From NCBI GenBank assembly GCA_963849365.1, contig CAWKHA010000004.1, forward strand, positions 1,674,001 to 1,738,000: 64,000 bases of DNA, read 5' to 3'. Below are positions 14,912-23,918 of the stretch, one piece after another. The notes under the pieces were generated by a model, which saw nothing but the letters and a program-made list of their open reading frames with translations, did no database searches and was not told the DNA's origin. The translations under genes and the position numbers were made by a program. Every line of letters starts with the position of its first letter. Within the stretch, counting starts at the first letter, position 1. The DNA is from CAVQCJ01 sp963849365. GTDB taxonomy: Bacteria > Actinomycetota > Actinomycetes > Prado026.

Positions 14912-14941
14912 TTGGGACGGGCGCGCGGCTCCGCGTAGACT
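14912..14941 (+). promoter_or_regulatory. Promoter of rplY
   Basis: TTGGGA (14912-14917), 18 bases, TAGACT (14936-14941), about 140 bases before the rplY start and just after the hairpin that closes the glmU-prs operon. Confidence 0.45.
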
Positions 14942-15080
14942 CCCGCCCGTTGCCCGGCGAGGGACCGGCGGCCTGTCCGCAGGGGTCCGTGATCGACGCG
15001 GTCGGCGCCATGCCGTCCCCTCGCAGGTCAGCCGACCGCCAGCCCGCAGCAGCCGCCAGACTCAGTCGAGGAGCACCGCC

Positions 15081-15719
15081 GTGTCCGAGGTCCGCATCAA
15101 GGCCGAGCAGCGCCACGAGTTCGGCAAGGGTGCCGCCCGCCGGACCCGCCGGGCCGGGAACGTCCCCGGCGTCATCTACGGCCACGGCACCGCGCCCGCG
15201 CACGTCGCCCTCCCCCGGCACGACCTCACGCTCGCGCTCAAGACGCCCAACGTGCTGCTCCGGGTGGACATCGTCGGCGGCACCGACCTCCTCACCCTGC
15301 CGAAGTCCGTCCAGCGCGACCCGGTGCGACAGACCGTCGAGCACATCGACCTGGTGATCGTCCGCAGCGGCGAGAAGGTGACGATCGACGTGCCCGTCTC
15401 GGTGCAGGGCAAGGTCGTCGGTGCGATCGTCGAGCTGGTCACCGCAGCCGTGTCGGTCGAGGCGGAGGCCACCCACATCCCCGGCGAGATCGCGCTGGAC
15501 ATCGACGGCATCGCGGTCGGGACGGTCGTGCGCGCCGGCGACCTCGTCCTGCCGGAGGGCACCACGCTCGTCGCGGACCCGGACCAGATCGTGCTGATCG
15601 CCGCCGCCCCGACGGTGGAGGAGGAGCCCGAGGCAGCGGTCGAGGGTGCCGAGGCCGGCGAGGCCGGCGAGGGCGCCCCGGCCGGCGAAGAGCCGTCCAC
15701 CGCAGCCGACGAGGGCTGA
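15081..15719 (+). CDS. rplY: 50S ribosomal protein L25 / general stress protein Ctc
   Basis: A 212-residue bL25 of the long CTC type. The N-terminal 5S rRNA-binding domain reads RIKAEQRHEFGKGAARRTRR then GNVPGVIYGHG and VQRDPVRQTVEHIDLV. The C-terminal TL5/CTC domain carries VDVPV-like strands, and the tail is strongly acidic (EEEPEAAVEGAEAGEAGEG). It binds 5S rRNA in the large ribosomal subunit. The GTG at 15081 is preceded by GAGGAG at 15068-15073. Confidence 0.95.
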   Translation: MSEVRIKAEQRHEFGKGAARRTRRAGNVPGVIYGHGTAPAHVALPRHDLTLALKTPNVLLRVDIVGGTDLLTLPKSVQRDPVRQTVEHIDLVIVRSGEKVTIDVPVSVQGKVVGAIVELVTAAVSVEAEATHIPGEIALDIDGIAVGTVVRAGDLVLPEGTTLVADPDQIVLIAAAPTVEEEPEAAVEGAEAGEAGEGAPAGEEPSTAADEG

Positions 15720-15758
15720 GCCCGCGAGCCCGGGCCACCGGAGCCGGAAGCTGTCACC

Positions 15759-16379
15759 GTGACCTCTGCCTCCGGCGACCGCTCAGGCGGCCGCTGGCTC
15801 GTGGTCGGACTGGGCAACCCCGGGCCGTCGTACGCCACCACCCGGCACAACGCCGGTTTCATGGTGGTCGACCTGCTGGCCGAGCGGCTTGGAGCGCGGT
15901 TCAAGGCGCACCGCGGCCGGGCGGACCTGGTCGAGGCCGCGTTCGGCCCGCCCGGGTCGGCCGAGCGCCGGCCGGTGCTGCTGGTCAAGCCGAAGGCGTA
16001 CATGAACGAGTCCGGCGGTCCGGTCGCGTCGATGCGCGACTTCTTCAAGGTCCCGCCGGAGCGGATCGTGGTGGTGCACGACGAGCTCGACCTGCCGTTC
16101 GGGACCCTGCGCCTCAAGCGCGGCGGCGGGGACAACGGCCACAACGGGCTGCGGTCGGTGACCAAGTCGCTGGGCGGGCCCGGCTACCTGCGGGTCAGGT
16201 TCGGGATCGGCCGGCCGCCGGGCAGCACCGACCCGGCCGCGTTCGTCCTCAAGCCGTTCTCGTCGGCCGAGGCCCGCGAGGTGCCCTTCCTGGTAGACCG
16301 CGCCGCCGACGCGGTCGAGGACCTGGTGCTGAACGGCCTCGAGGCGGCGCAGAACCGCTACCACGCGGATACTCCTTAG
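15759..16379 (+). CDS. pth: Peptidyl-tRNA hydrolase
   Basis: A 206-residue enzyme that frees tRNA from stalled peptidyl-tRNA. Signatures are LVVGLGNPGPSYATTRHNAGF with the catalytic His, KPKAYMNESGGPV, VVHDELDLPFG and GGGDNGHNGLRS. It is 40 bases from rplY, a usual actinobacterial pairing, so the two are probably co-transcribed. GTG start. Confidence 0.96.
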   Translation: MTSASGDRSGGRWLVVGLGNPGPSYATTRHNAGFMVVDLLAERLGARFKAHRGRADLVEAAFGPPGSAERRPVLLVKPKAYMNESGGPVASMRDFFKVPPERIVVVHDELDLPFGTLRLKRGGGDNGHNGLRSVTKSLGGPGYLRVRFGIGRPPGSTDPAAFVLKPFSSAEAREVPFLVDRAADAVEDLVLNGLEAAQNRYHADTP

Positions 16380-16519
16380 GTTGAACGGGCGAACTCCGGG
16401 GCACGTCGTCGACACGTTGAGTGACGACTGGACATGCTTTCGTGAGACAAACGGCCGGACAGGTCCAACGTTCGGACGATTCCGGTCGCTTTGGCTTTAA
16501 CCGCAAGGAACCGCCTCCC

Positions 16520-16525
16520 TAGACT
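16520..16525 (+). promoter_or_regulatory. Possible -10 box before the sugar transferase gene
   Basis: TAGACT lies 78 bases before the ATG at 16603 within a 223-base intergenic region. No good -35 box is at the right distance. The region also carries CGTTCGGAC (16469-16477), which recurs before the giant secreted protein gene. Confidence 0.3.
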
Positions 16526-16602
16526 CGCCGGATCACCCGGCCTCAGGCGGCGGGCTTCGTCGGCTCCGGACGGGTGTTGCACACAGGGGCGGGAGAAACA
16601 CA

Positions 16603-18105
16603 ATGGCGGTGCTTGACCATCGCGAAGGGCTGGGACTGGCCCCGAGCGAAGGGTTGCGACGGTCTTCAGTCACGGCGACCCGTTCCGGCGAGGTCGCGGT
16701 CGTACGGCCGGAGTCACGCTGGCAGCGCCGCTACGTGGCCATGTGCGTCACGGTCGACGCCGTCGCCGCGCTGGTGTCCGGCGCGCTCGCGTACGTCGTG
16801 CACTTCGGCTGGCACCTGTTCCCTCGCTACCTCCTGCTGACGGCCGTGCTGCCCTGTGTCTGGGTGCTCGCCGTGGCCCTGAACCGGGCCTACGAGTCGC
16901 GCTTCCTGGGCGTCGGCTCGGAGGAGTTCCGCCGGGTTGCCCGCGCCGGCGTCGCCTTGACGGCGGTTGTTGCCTTCGCCGCCTACGCCTTCGAGATCCA
17001 GGTGGCCCGCCACTTCGTCCTGATCAGCCTCCCGCTCGTCACGGTCCTCACGGTCGGTGAGCGCTACGCGCTCCGGCAGTGGCTGCACCGGCGCCGGGCC
17101 AAGGGCGAGTACCTGCACCGGGTGGTCGTCGTGGGGCACGAGGTGCCCGTCCTGGAGATGCTGCGCCGGCTCGGCGACGAGCGCTTCCACGGCCTGCAGG
17201 TGGTCGCGGCGTGCCTGCCGCTGCCCGGCCAGCGGCCCGCCCTGATGGAGCGCGGGGTGCCGGTCGTCGGCGGGTTCGGCTCGGTGGAGCAGGCGGTCCG
17301 CCTGACCGACGCCGACACCGTGGCCGTCCTGGCCAGCCCCGACCTCGGCCCGGAGCAGCTGCGCCGGCTGGCCTGGGACCTCGAGCCCACCGGCGCCGAC
17401 CTGCTGGTCGCGCCCTCGCTGGTCGAGGTCGCCGGGCCGCGGCTGAGCATCCGGCCCGTGACCGGCCTGCCCCTGCTGCAGGTGGAGCAGCCGCAGTTCA
17501 CCGGCGGCCGCCGGATCGTCAAGACCACCTTCGACCGCACCGTCGCGCTCGCGGCGATCCTGCTGCTCTTCCCGGTCCTGCTCGCGATCTCGCTGGCGGT
17601 GCGGCTGACCAGCCGCGGCCCGGCGTTCTTCCGCCAGCAGCGGATCGGCAAGGACGGCAAGCCGTTCATGATGTGGAAGTTCCGCTCGATGGTGGTGGAC
17701 GCCGAGGCGCTGCGCGACCAGCTGCTCGAGCACTCCGACCGCGACGGCCTGATGTTCAAGATGCGCGAGGACCCGCGGGTGACCACCGTGGGCGCCTGGC
17801 TGCGTCGCTACTCCCTGGACGAGCTGCCGCAGCTGTTCAACGTGCTGACCGGCTCGATGTCCCTGGTCGGGCCGCGCCCGCCGCTGCCCGAGGAGGTCGC
17901 CGAGTACGGCGACGACACCAGGCGCCGGCTGCTGGTCCGTCCCGGCGTGACCGGCCTGTGGCAGGTCAGCGGCCGGGCCGACCTGTCCTGGGAGGAGTCC
18001 GTCCGCCTCGACCTGCGGTACGTGGACAACTGGACGCTGGCGACCGACCTGCTCATCCTCTGGAAGACCGCGCGCGCGGTGCTTCGCGGCAGCGGCGCGT
18101 ACTGA
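16603..18105 (+). CDS. Polyprenyl-phosphate sugar-1-phosphate transferase (EPS priming enzyme)
   Basis: A 500-residue membrane enzyme that starts exopolysaccharide repeat units by moving a sugar-1-phosphate onto undecaprenyl phosphate. The N-terminal half has about five helices (residues 50-160) and a nucleotide-binding-like domain (about 165-290). The C-terminal bacterial sugar transferase domain starts with the membrane-dipping helix TVALAAILLLFPVLLAISLA. It contains FFRQQRIGKDGKPF, MWKFRSMVVDAEAL, SLDELPQLFNVLTGSMSLVG, PRPP and RPGVTGLWQVSGR. ATG start with GGGAGAAACAC before it. It sits next to cysQ-cysC and 11 kb from the other EPS genes, separated partly by mobile DNA. Confidence 0.93.
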   Translation: MAVLDHREGLGLAPSEGLRRSSVTATRSGEVAVVRPESRWQRRYVAMCVTVDAVAALVSGALAYVVHFGWHLFPRYLLLTAVLPCVWVLAVALNRAYESRFLGVGSEEFRRVARAGVALTAVVAFAAYAFEIQVARHFVLISLPLVTVLTVGERYALRQWLHRRRAKGEYLHRVVVVGHEVPVLEMLRRLGDERFHGLQVVAACLPLPGQRPALMERGVPVVGGFGSVEQAVRLTDADTVAVLASPDLGPEQLRRLAWDLEPTGADLLVAPSLVEVAGPRLSIRPVTGLPLLQVEQPQFTGGRRIVKTTFDRTVALAAILLLFPVLLAISLAVRLTSRGPAFFRQQRIGKDGKPFMMWKFRSMVVDAEALRDQLLEHSDRDGLMFKMREDPRVTTVGAWLRRYSLDELPQLFNVLTGSMSLVGPRPPLPEEVAEYGDDTRRRLLVRPGVTGLWQVSGRADLSWEESVRLDLRYVDNWTLATDLLILWKTARAVLRGSGAY

Positions 18106-18184
18106 GGACGGGTCGAAGCGTGTCAGGATCAACGAGTCGGCTGGTCGTCGCCCCGGTGCGATCACGCAGCGTTACCGAGGTTCT

Positions 18185-18197
18185 TAGGATGGTGTCC
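18185..18197 (+). promoter_or_regulatory. -10 box and probable leaderless start of cysQ
   Basis: TAGGAT (18185-18190) followed by seven bases and GTG at 18198. An in-frame ATG at 18189 lies inside the -10 box and so is less likely to be the start. Confidence 0.45.
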
Positions 18198-18968
18198 GTG
18201 CGGACGACGACCGACGCGACCACGAGCGACGCCGAGCTCGCCGCCGCCCTCGCGTACGAGGCGGGGCAGCTGCTCCTGTCCGTGCGCGACGCCCACCCGG
18301 AGGCCGACCCGGCCGAGCTGAAAGGGCTGGGCGACCGGTCGTCCCAGGAGCTGCTCGCACAGCAGCTCGCCGAGCAGCGCCCGGCCGACGCGGTGCTCTC
18401 TGAGGAGGCCGCCGACGACCTGCACCGCCTGGACGCCGACCGGGTCTGGATCATCGACCCGCTGGACGGCACCCGTGAGTACTCCGAGGGCCGGCACGAC
18501 TGGGCCGTCCACGTGGCGCTGTGGGCCGCCGGAGATCTGGCGGCCGGTGCGGTGGCGCTGCCCGGGCTCGACCTGGTCCTGGCCACCGAGCCCGCCCCGG
18601 TCGTCCCGCCGTCCACCGGCTCGGGCGGTCCGCTGCGGATGGCCGTGAGCCGGACCCGGCCGCCCGCGGTCGCCGAGCGGCTCACCGAGCGGCTGGGCCT
18701 GCAGACTGTGCCGATGGGCTCGGCCGGGTACAAGGTGGCCGCCGTCCTGCGTGGCGAAGTGGACCTGTACGTGCACGCTGGCGGACAGTACGAGTGGGAC
18801 TCGGCGGCTCCGGTCGCCGTGGCCCTGGCCGCCGGCCTCCACGCGTCCAGGCTGGACGGCTCGCGGCTGCTGTACAACCGGCGCGACGTGCTCCTGCCCG
18901 ACCTGGTCGTCTGCCGGCCCGAGCTGGCCGAACAGGTGCTCGCCACGATCTCGGAGGTTTCGCAGTGA
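18198..18968 (+). CDS. cysQ: 3'(2'),5'-bisphosphate nucleotidase
   Basis: A 256-residue member of the inositol monophosphatase fold. The metal-binding motif is DRVWIIDPLDGTREYSEGRHDW with an upstream Glu in AVLSEEA. The second metal and substrate region is QYEWDSAAPVAVALAAGLH. CysQ hydrolyses PAP, the product left when a sulfotransferase or PAPS reductase uses PAPS, and so relieves product inhibition. Its stop overlaps the cysD GTG (GTGA), so it heads a cysQ-cysD-cysN-cysC-TSUP operon. In this locus the many sulfotransferases make PAP removal especially relevant. Confidence 0.93.
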   Translation: MRTTTDATTSDAELAAALAYEAGQLLLSVRDAHPEADPAELKGLGDRSSQELLAQQLAEQRPADAVLSEEAADDLHRLDADRVWIIDPLDGTREYSEGRHDWAVHVALWAAGDLAAGAVALPGLDLVLATEPAPVVPPSTGSGGPLRMAVSRTRPPAVAERLTERLGLQTVPMGSAGYKVAAVLRGEVDLYVHAGGQYEWDSAAPVAVALAAGLHASRLDGSRLLYNRRDVLLPDLVVCRPELAEQVLATISEVSQ

Positions 18969-19901
18969 CACCGGCCGACAGCAACCCGGGGGTCCCCGGC
19001 CGTGACTACAACCTGAGCCAGCTCAGGGCGCTCGAGGCGGAGTCGATCCACATCATCCGCGAGGTGGTCGCGGAGATGCAGCGCCCCGCGCTGATGTTCT
19101 CCGGCGGCAAGGACTCGATCGTCATGCTGCGGCTCGCCGAGAAGGCGTTCCGACCCGGCCGCGATCCCGTTCCCGGTCCTGCACGTGGACACCGGCCACA
19201 ACTTCCCGGAGGTGCTCGCGTTCCGCGACCTCCGGGTCGACGAGCTCGGCCTGCAGCTGATCATCGCCTCGGTGCAGGACGCGATCGACCGCGGCATGGT
19301 GCGCGAGGAGCCGAACGGCTCGCGGAACCGGATCCAGACGCCCGTCCTGCTGGAGGCGGCCGAGAAGTACCGCTTCGACGCGCTCTTCGGCGGCGCCCGG
19401 CGGGACGAGGAGAAGGCCCGGGCCAAGGAGCGGGTGTTCTCCTTCCGCGACGAGTTCGGCCAGTGGGACCCCAAGAACCAGCGACCCGAGCTGTGGAGCC
19501 TCTACAACGGCCGGGTGCACCCCGGGGAGAGCATCCGCGTGTTCCCGCTGTCGAACTGGACCGAGCTCGACGTCTGGCAGTACATCGCCCAGGAGCAGAT
19601 CGCGCTCCCGTCGATCTACTTCGCGCACCAGCGCGAGGTGTTCGTGCGCGAGACCATGGTGATGGCCGTGACCGAGTTCTCCCGGCCGCGCGAGGGCGAC
19701 GAGGTGTTCGTGGCGACCGTCCGCTACCGCACCGTCGGCGACGCCACGCTGACCGCCGCGGTCTACTCCGAGGCCGACACCCTCGAGAAGATCATCGAAG
19801 AGGTGGCGGTCACCCGGATCACCGAGCGCGGCGCCACCCGCGGCGACGACAAGGTCAGCGAGGCCGCGATGGAAGACCGCAAGAAGGAGGGCTACTTCTG
19901 A
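18965..19901 (+). pseudogene. cysD: Sulfate adenylyltransferase small subunit, one-base frameshift
   Basis: Both halves are excellent CysD: the first frame gives YNLSQLRALEAESIHIIREV, MFSGGKDSIVMLRLAEKAF (the PP-loop). After an apparent extra G at 19163 a second frame gives VDTGHNFPEVLAFRD, GGARRDEEKARAKER, WDPKNQRPELWSLYNG and the C-terminal ATRGDDKVSEAAMEDRKK. Removing one base restores a 311-residue protein of normal length with IPFPVLHVDTGHN across the joint. CysD, with CysN, makes APS from sulfate and ATP. The intact surroundings suggest a base-calling error, but a real mutation cannot be excluded. Confidence 0.85.
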
Positions 19902-21155
19902 TGGACCTGCTCAGGTTCGCCACCGCCGGCTCGGTGGACGACGGCAAGAGCACGCTCATCGGGCGGCTGCTCTTCGACAGCAAGGCGATCTTCGAGGACC
20001 AGCTCGAGTCGGTCGAGCGCACCAGCCGCGAGCGTGGCGACGAGTACACCAACCTCGCGCTGCTCACCGACGGGCTGCGGGCCGAGCGCGAGCAGGGCAT
20101 CACGATCGACGTGGCGTACCGCTACTTCGCCACGCCCAAGCGCAAGTTCATCATCGCGGACACCCCCGGGCACATCCAGTACACCCGGAACATGGTCACC
20201 GGTGCCTCGACCGCCGACCTCGCGATCATCCTGGTCGACGCGCGCAACGGGCTGGTCGAGCAGAGCCGCCGGCACGCGTTCCTGACGACGCTGCTGCGGG
20301 TGCCGCACCTCGTGCTGTGCGTAAACAAGATGGACCTGGTCGAGTTCTCGGAGCAGGTCTTCGAGGACATCCGCGCCGAGTTCACCGCGTTCGCCACCAA
20401 GCTGAACATCCCGGACCTGACGTTCATCCCGGTGTCCGCGCTGCAACGGCGACAACGTCGTCACCCGCTCCGAGAACACGCCCTGGTACGACGGCCCGTC
20501 CCTGCTGCACCACCTGGAGAACGTGCACGTGGCCTCGGACCGCAACCTGGTCGACGTGCGGTTCCCGGTCCAGTACGTCATCCGGCCGCAGTCCTCGGCG
20601 TACCCGGACTACCGCGGCTACGCGGGCCAGGTGGCCGGTGGCGTGCTCAAGCCCGGTGACGAGGTGGTGGTGCTGCCGTCCGGCTTCACCTCCCGCATCG
20701 CCGCGATCGACACCGGCGACGGGCCGGTCGACGAGGCGTACCCGCCGATGTCGGTGACAGTCCGGCTGGAGGACGACCTGGACGTCTCCCGTGGCGACAT
20801 GGTCTGCCGCCCGCACAACCAGCCGCTGGTCACCCAGGACATCGACGCCATGATCTGCTGGATGGACGCCACGTCTGCGCTGCGTCCGGGCCAGAAGCTG
20901 GCGGTGAAGCACACGACCCGGGGGGTGCGGGCCCTGGTCAAAGAGCTGCAGTACCGCCTGGACGTCAACACGCTGCACCGCGACGAGGAGGCGGACGAGC
21001 TCGGCCTCAACGAGATCGGCCGCGTCCGCCTGCGCACCACGCAGCCGTTGCTGTGCGACCCGTACTCGCGCAACCGCACCACCGGGGGCTTCGTGCTCGT
21101 CGACGAGGCGACCAACCGCACGGTGGCGGCCGGGATGATCACGGCCGGCGACTGA
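19901..21155 (+). pseudogene. cysN: Sulfate adenylyltransferase GTPase subunit, one-base frameshift
   Basis: The ATG overlaps the cysD stop (TGATG). The G domain is intact: GSVDDGKSTLIGRLLFDSKA, EREQGITIDVAYRYF, ADTPGHIQYTRNMVTGAS and CVNKMDLV. At 20444 an apparent extra C after FIPVSAL switches frame. Deleting it gives FIPVSALNGDNVVTRSENTP and continues to VDVRFPVQYVIRP, the domain II and III barrels and the stop at 21155, for 417 residues in all. CysN couples GTP hydrolysis to APS formation. As with cysD, the conserved sequence on both sides argues for error or a very recent mutation. Confidence 0.85.
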
Positions 21156-21160
21156 GGTCC

Positions 21161-22621
21161 ATGGATCACGTGGCCATGGACGAGCCCGTCGACGCGCAGG
21201 CGGGGCCCCCGGACGAGGGCCTGAGCTCGGACCAGGTCGTCGCCCAGGTGGTCGCGGAAGCCGTCGCGCTGAGCATCGGCCTGCTGCCCGAGGAGCTGGC
21301 GACGTTGCCGTCGGTCCACGTCGACGGTGCCGCCCTCGACCTGGTCGAGCTGGTGCTCGCCGGCGTCGTCCCGGGCGGCTTCACACTGCCCGGCGACCCG
21401 GCCGCGGTGCTGCCCGTCGCTCTGCCGGTGCCGGCCGCGACCGCGGTGTCCGTGGTAGAGACCGGGCGGGCGGTGCTCGAGGACGCCGAGGGCGTCCCGG
21501 TCGCCCTGCTAGAGGTCAGCGGGTCGGCCCCGGCGGATCCCGACGCTGCCGCGGACGCCCCGGTCCTCGTGGCCGGCTCCGTGACCGGGCTGCGGCCGCT
21601 GTCGCACGGCCCCTTCCGCCGGATGCGGCTGACGCCGGCGCAGGTGGCCGTCCTGCCGCGGCCGCCGGCGCTCGCCGTGACCACGTCGCGTCCGCTCATC
21701 ACCGACGACATCGCCCTGCTGGTCGAACGCTCGGCGGGGGAGCCGGTCCTGGTGCTGGCCCTGGTCGGGCACGGGCGATCGCCCTACCCGGGCTCCTTCG
21801 GACTGGTGCGTGCCCTGCGCGCGACGCTGCCCGGGCTGCCCGACGGCTCGCTCGTGGTGCCGGTCCCGGTCCCGCTGACCGAACGTGGCGGCCCGACCGA
21901 CCTGGTCCTGCGCGAAGAGGTCGCCAAGGCCTACGGCGCCGGGCAGACCCTGCACCTGCCGCCGGCGACCCAGGCCGAGCTGGACTGGCTGGTCGAGCAG
22001 GGAACGGGCTTCCCCGAGGCTGCGCTGTCGGTGCTGCGCGCCCATCGCCCGGCCCCGGACCGGCGCGGCGTCGTGCTCTTCTTCACCGGCCTGTCCGGAT
22101 CGGGCAAGTCCACCGTCGCCCAGGGCGTGGCCGAGGCGCTGCTGGAGTCCACCGACCGCACCGTGACGCTGCTGGACGGTGACGCCGTGCGCCGGCACCT
22201 GTCCAAGGGCCTGGGCTTCTCGCGCGCGGACCGGGACACGAACGTGCGCCGGATCGGGTTCGTCGCCGCCGAGGTCGCCCGACACGGCGGCGTCGCGCTG
22301 TGCGCACCGATCGCCCCGTACGACAGCACGCGGGCCGCGGTGCGCGCGATGGCGGCCGAGGCCGGCGGGGAGTTCCTGCTCGTGCACGTGTCCACACCGC
22401 TCGAGGTGTGCGAGGCCCGGGACCGCAAGGGCCTGTACGCGCAGGCGCGGGCGGGTCTGCTGCCGGAGTTCACCGGGATCAGCGACCCGTACGAGGAGCC
22501 GGCCGACGCCGAACTACGGGTGGACACGTCCACGGTCGACGTTGCCACCGCGGTGGAGACGGTGCTGGCGGAGCTGCGGGCGCGGGGGTTCGCGCCGACG
22601 GCACGAGGAGAGGACGGCTGA
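21161..22621 (+). CDS. cysC: Adenylyl-sulfate kinase with degenerate ATP-sulfurylase-like N-terminus
   Basis: A 486-residue protein. The C-terminal 190 residues are APS kinase: P-loop GVVLFFTGLSGSGKST, LLDGDAVRRHLSKGLGFSRA, DRDTNVRRIGFVAAEV, CAPIAPYDSTRAAVR, and substrate loop RKGLYAQARAG followed by FTGISDPYEEP. It phosphorylates APS to PAPS. The first ~290 residues (with SVVETGRAVLEDAEGVPVAL and LITDDIALLVERSAGEPVLV) look like an ATP-sulfurylase-type region that has lost the HxGH catalytic motif, so it is probably structural or regulatory. The start codon follows cysN by 5 bases, and the stop overlaps the next gene (TGATG). Confidence 0.9.
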   Translation: MDHVAMDEPVDAQAGPPDEGLSSDQVVAQVVAEAVALSIGLLPEELATLPSVHVDGAALDLVELVLAGVVPGGFTLPGDPAAVLPVALPVPAATAVSVVETGRAVLEDAEGVPVALLEVSGSAPADPDAAADAPVLVAGSVTGLRPLSHGPFRRMRLTPAQVAVLPRPPALAVTTSRPLITDDIALLVERSAGEPVLVLALVGHGRSPYPGSFGLVRALRATLPGLPDGSLVVPVPVPLTERGGPTDLVLREEVAKAYGAGQTLHLPPATQAELDWLVEQGTGFPEAALSVLRAHRPAPDRRGVVLFFTGLSGSGKSTVAQGVAEALLESTDRTVTLLDGDAVRRHLSKGLGFSRADRDTNVRRIGFVAAEVARHGGVALCAPIAPYDSTRAAVRAMAAEAGGEFLLVHVSTPLEVCEARDRKGLYAQARAGLLPEFTGISDPYEEPADAELRVDTSTVDVATAVETVLAELRARGFAPTARGEDG

Positions 22622-23613
22622 TGGACTTCGGGCTGGCCCTGGCGGGGCTCATCGTCGGCATGGTGGTGGGCCTGACCGGCATGGGCGGCGGCGCCCTGAT
22701 GACTCCGATCCTGGTGCTCGTCTTCAACATCCAGCCGCTGGCCGCCGTCTCCAGCGACCTGGTGGCGTCCGTGTTCATGAAGCCGGTCGGCGCGATGGTG
22801 CACATCCGGCGCGGCACGGTGAACTGGGGCCTGGTCAAGTGGCTGGTCCTCGGGTCGGTGCCGTGTGCCTTCGCCGGCGTCTTCGTGCTGCGTGCGCTCG
22901 GCAAGGCGGACCTGCAGGACGTGGTCAAGCAGGCGCTGGGCTGGGCGCTGCTGCTGGCCGCCGCCGGGCTCATCGTCAAGACCTACCTCGCGCTGCGCGA
23001 ACGGGTCGGGCGCCGCTCGCGCGGGCTGACGGAGGACACCAGCCCGGTCCCGCCCGAGCTGCGCGTCAAGGTGCTGCCCACCATCGCGATCGGTGCCGTC
23101 GGCGGGCTCGTCGTCGGCATGACCAGCGTGGGCTCCGGCTCGCTCATCATCATCGCGCTGCTGATGCTCTACCCGGTGCTGAAGGCGAACCAGCTCGTCG
23201 GGACCGACCTCGTCCAGGCCGTGCCGCTGGTCGCCGCCGCGGCCCTCGGCCATGTGCTGTACGGCGACTTCCAGCTGGGCATCACCGCCTCGCTCCTGGT
23301 CGGCTGCATCCCCGGGGTCTACATCGGGGCGCGGTTCTCCTCGCAGGCCCCCGGCGGCATCATCCGGCGGGCGCTCACGCTGGTGCTGCTGGCGTCCGGG
23401 CTCAAGCTCGTCGGCGTCGGGACGACCACGCTCGCGGTGACCCTCGTGGTGACGATCGTGGTCGGGTCGCTGGCCTGGATGCAGGTCCGCCGCTCGTACG
23501 GCCTGCCGGCCCTCTCCCGCTACGAGCGGCGCGGCGGCCCGGCCGGCGACGTCGCTCCCGATCGCGTCTCCCAGTCGGTCGCGCCGTCCGACGGAGCCGA
23601 CCCGGCGGTCTGA
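22621..23613 (+). CDS. TSUP (TauE/SafE) family sulfite/organosulfur transporter
   Basis: A 330-residue membrane protein with about eight helices in two repeats. Each repeat begins with the family's glycine-rich signature: GMVVGLTGMGGGALMTPIL near the start and GLVVGMTSVGSGSLIIIALL near residue 165. TSUP members move sulfite, sulfonates or related anions. It is translationally coupled to cysC, so it most likely serves sulfur supply or removal of excess sulfite in this pathway. The direction of transport is not decidable from sequence. Confidence 0.9.
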   Translation: MDFGLALAGLIVGMVVGLTGMGGGALMTPILVLVFNIQPLAAVSSDLVASVFMKPVGAMVHIRRGTVNWGLVKWLVLGSVPCAFAGVFVLRALGKADLQDVVKQALGWALLLAAAGLIVKTYLALRERVGRRSRGLTEDTSPVPPELRVKVLPTIAIGAVGGLVVGMTSVGSGSLIIIALLMLYPVLKANQLVGTDLVQAVPLVAAAALGHVLYGDFQLGITASLLVGCIPGVYIGARFSSQAPGGIIRRALTLVLLASGLKLVGVGTTTLAVTLVVTIVVGSLAWMQVRRSYGLPALSRYERRGGPAGDVAPDRVSQSVAPSDGADPAV

Positions 23614-23918
23614 CGGCCCGGCTGTCCACATAGTTATCCCCAGGTTCCGACAGCAGGGAGCGACCGCCGCGCACGCTCGGTTACGGTTTGCGGCCAGGCA
23701 AGTCCGTCGGTGCTGACCCGATCAGGTGAACCCCCCAAATCCGGCCTCCGGACGCCCAACGGGTGGGGTGCCCGATTTCGGATGTTTCGTCCGGTTAAGG
23801 CGCGTTCTGGGAAGGTCACGGCCCGGTCAAGGGCGTCTTCCGGAGGGCCGATCCCAGGGGGGAAGCGTTCGCAAGCCGGTCCCCTCACCGGCGCGCAAAC
23901 CCCTCGGGAGAAAACATC
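23614..23918 (+). other. 305-base leader region before the secreted glycosidase gene
   Basis: No reading frame of interest. TGTCCACA (23623-23630) and TTATCCCCA (23634-23642) resemble DnaA boxes in tandem. Several GC-rich short inverted repeats follow, and a long untranslated leader is possible. CGGGAGAAAACATC before the ATG at 23919 is the ribosome binding site. I could not match the leader to a known riboswitch. Confidence 0.4.

Noticed and set aside
18965..21155. Programmed ribosomal frameshifting in cysD and cysN
   Set aside because: No slippery heptamer, stimulatory hairpin or precedent for frameshifting in these genes. Single-base insertions that restore canonical motifs when removed are better explained by error or mutation.
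23614..23918. Riboswitch (c-di-AMP or c-di-GMP) upstream of the secreted glycosidase
   Set aside because: The conserved core motifs of these classes could not be found. The leader has only short GC-rich repeats. A covariance-model search would decide.
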